A DNA stretch of 11,567 nucleotides from Deltaproteobacteria bacterium. Its GTDB lineage: Bacteria > Desulfobacterota > BSN033 > UBA1163. Positions 11,451 through 11,567 of this stretch are shown piece by piece. Positions within the stretch are counted from its first letter, which is position 1, and every line of letters begins with the position of its first letter. The notes under the pieces were generated by a model. The model was not told the origin of the DNA. It made no database searches and saw nothing but the letters and a program-made list of their open reading frames with translations. Position numbers and translations under genes: made by a program. The stretch is taken from the NCBI GenBank assembly GCA_016875155.1, contig VGSD01000043.1, positions 1 to 11,567 of the forward strand, in the 5' to 3' direction.

Positions 11451-11567
11451 TGTCAATAGTGGACACGAAATATTTTTATACTGCCACCTGCTTTGCATAG
11501 AACTGCCGTTCATAGAGAGCCGGGGATAGGTACCCCAGCCGTGCTTGCCGTCTTTGGCGATTGTAGA
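11451..11567 (-). mobile_element. End of an IS3-family insertion sequence (continues past the window)
   Basis: The element appears to start at TGTCAATAGTGGACAC (11451-11466). IS3-family elements characteristically end in 5'-TG...CA-3', and the transposase C-terminus begins to read only 25 nt inside this end. The other end and any target duplication are outside the window, so the exact boundary is inferred. Confidence 0.7.
11476..11567 (-). CDS. C-terminal 29 residues of an IS3-family transposase (OrfB), partial
   Basis: The minus strand reads Y-N-R-Q-R-R-Q-A-R-L-G-Y-L-S-P-A-L-Y-E-R, then Q-F-Y-A-K-Q-V-A-V and a stop complementary to 11476-11478. The Y-N-R-x-R-x-x-x-x-L-G-Y-x-S-P signature is the well-known end of the rve (DDE integrase) domain of IS3-family OrfB proteins. 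The rest of the gene, including the catalytic D, D and E, lies beyond the window. The end is intact, so nothing indicates decay in the visible part. Confidence 0.88.
   Translation of the reverse strand, partial: YNRQRRQARLGYLSPALYERQFYAKQVAV

Overview
The window reads as an accessory and cell-surface region of a Gram-negative environmental bacterium with moderate G+C. Desulfobacterota (the former Deltaproteobacteria) or a neighbouring phylum is my best guess. This rests on the style of the polysaccharide genes, the abundant VapBC-type modules and the many degenerate heptanucleotide repeats between genes. No rRNA, tRNA or CRISPR array is visible, so taxonomy is inference only.

Layout. Bases 1-144 hold the last 47 codons of a plus-strand gene, possibly FemAB-like. 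Bases 232-2575 form a toxin-antitoxin island with three type II modules: vapBC (290-885, plus), a second vapBC (1070-1670, minus, convergent with the first) and a RelE/YafQ-type pair (2082-2575, plus). A short remnant of an MNT-type nucleotidyltransferase gene (1960-2049) lies between the second and third modules. Bases 2765-11396 form an all-plus-strand polysaccharide region: two polysaccharide-deacetylase-family proteins, a GT4 glycosyltransferase, a Gfo/Idh/MocA sugar dehydrogenase, a fused Alg14-Alg13-type glycosyltransferase, a DegT-family sugar aminotransferase and a GT2 glycosyltransferase with a C-terminal membrane segment. Bases 11451-11567 are one end of an IS3-family insertion sequence, with the transposase C-terminus on the minus strand.

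How the genes work together. The dehydrogenase and aminotransferase are of the kind that oxidise and then aminate a nucleotide sugar at C3. The GT4, Alg14-Alg13 and GT2 proteins would assemble sugars on a carrier or chain, and the two deacetylase-like proteins would trim or modify the product. This is consistent with exopolysaccharide or O-antigen-like synthesis. The TA modules look like insertions beside this locus.

The most unusual feature is a family of degenerate, strictly 7-nt-phased repeats, always in the same strand orientation. They fill most intergenic gaps, and in two places they run in frame through coding sequence: 42 nt (six heptads, 14 codons) in the first deacetylase and about 28-33 nt in the aminotransferase. 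In the TA island the arrays carry an extra 9-nt-phased leader and, twice, an identical GC-rich hairpin block inside a 39-nt perfect direct repeat that brackets the third TA module.
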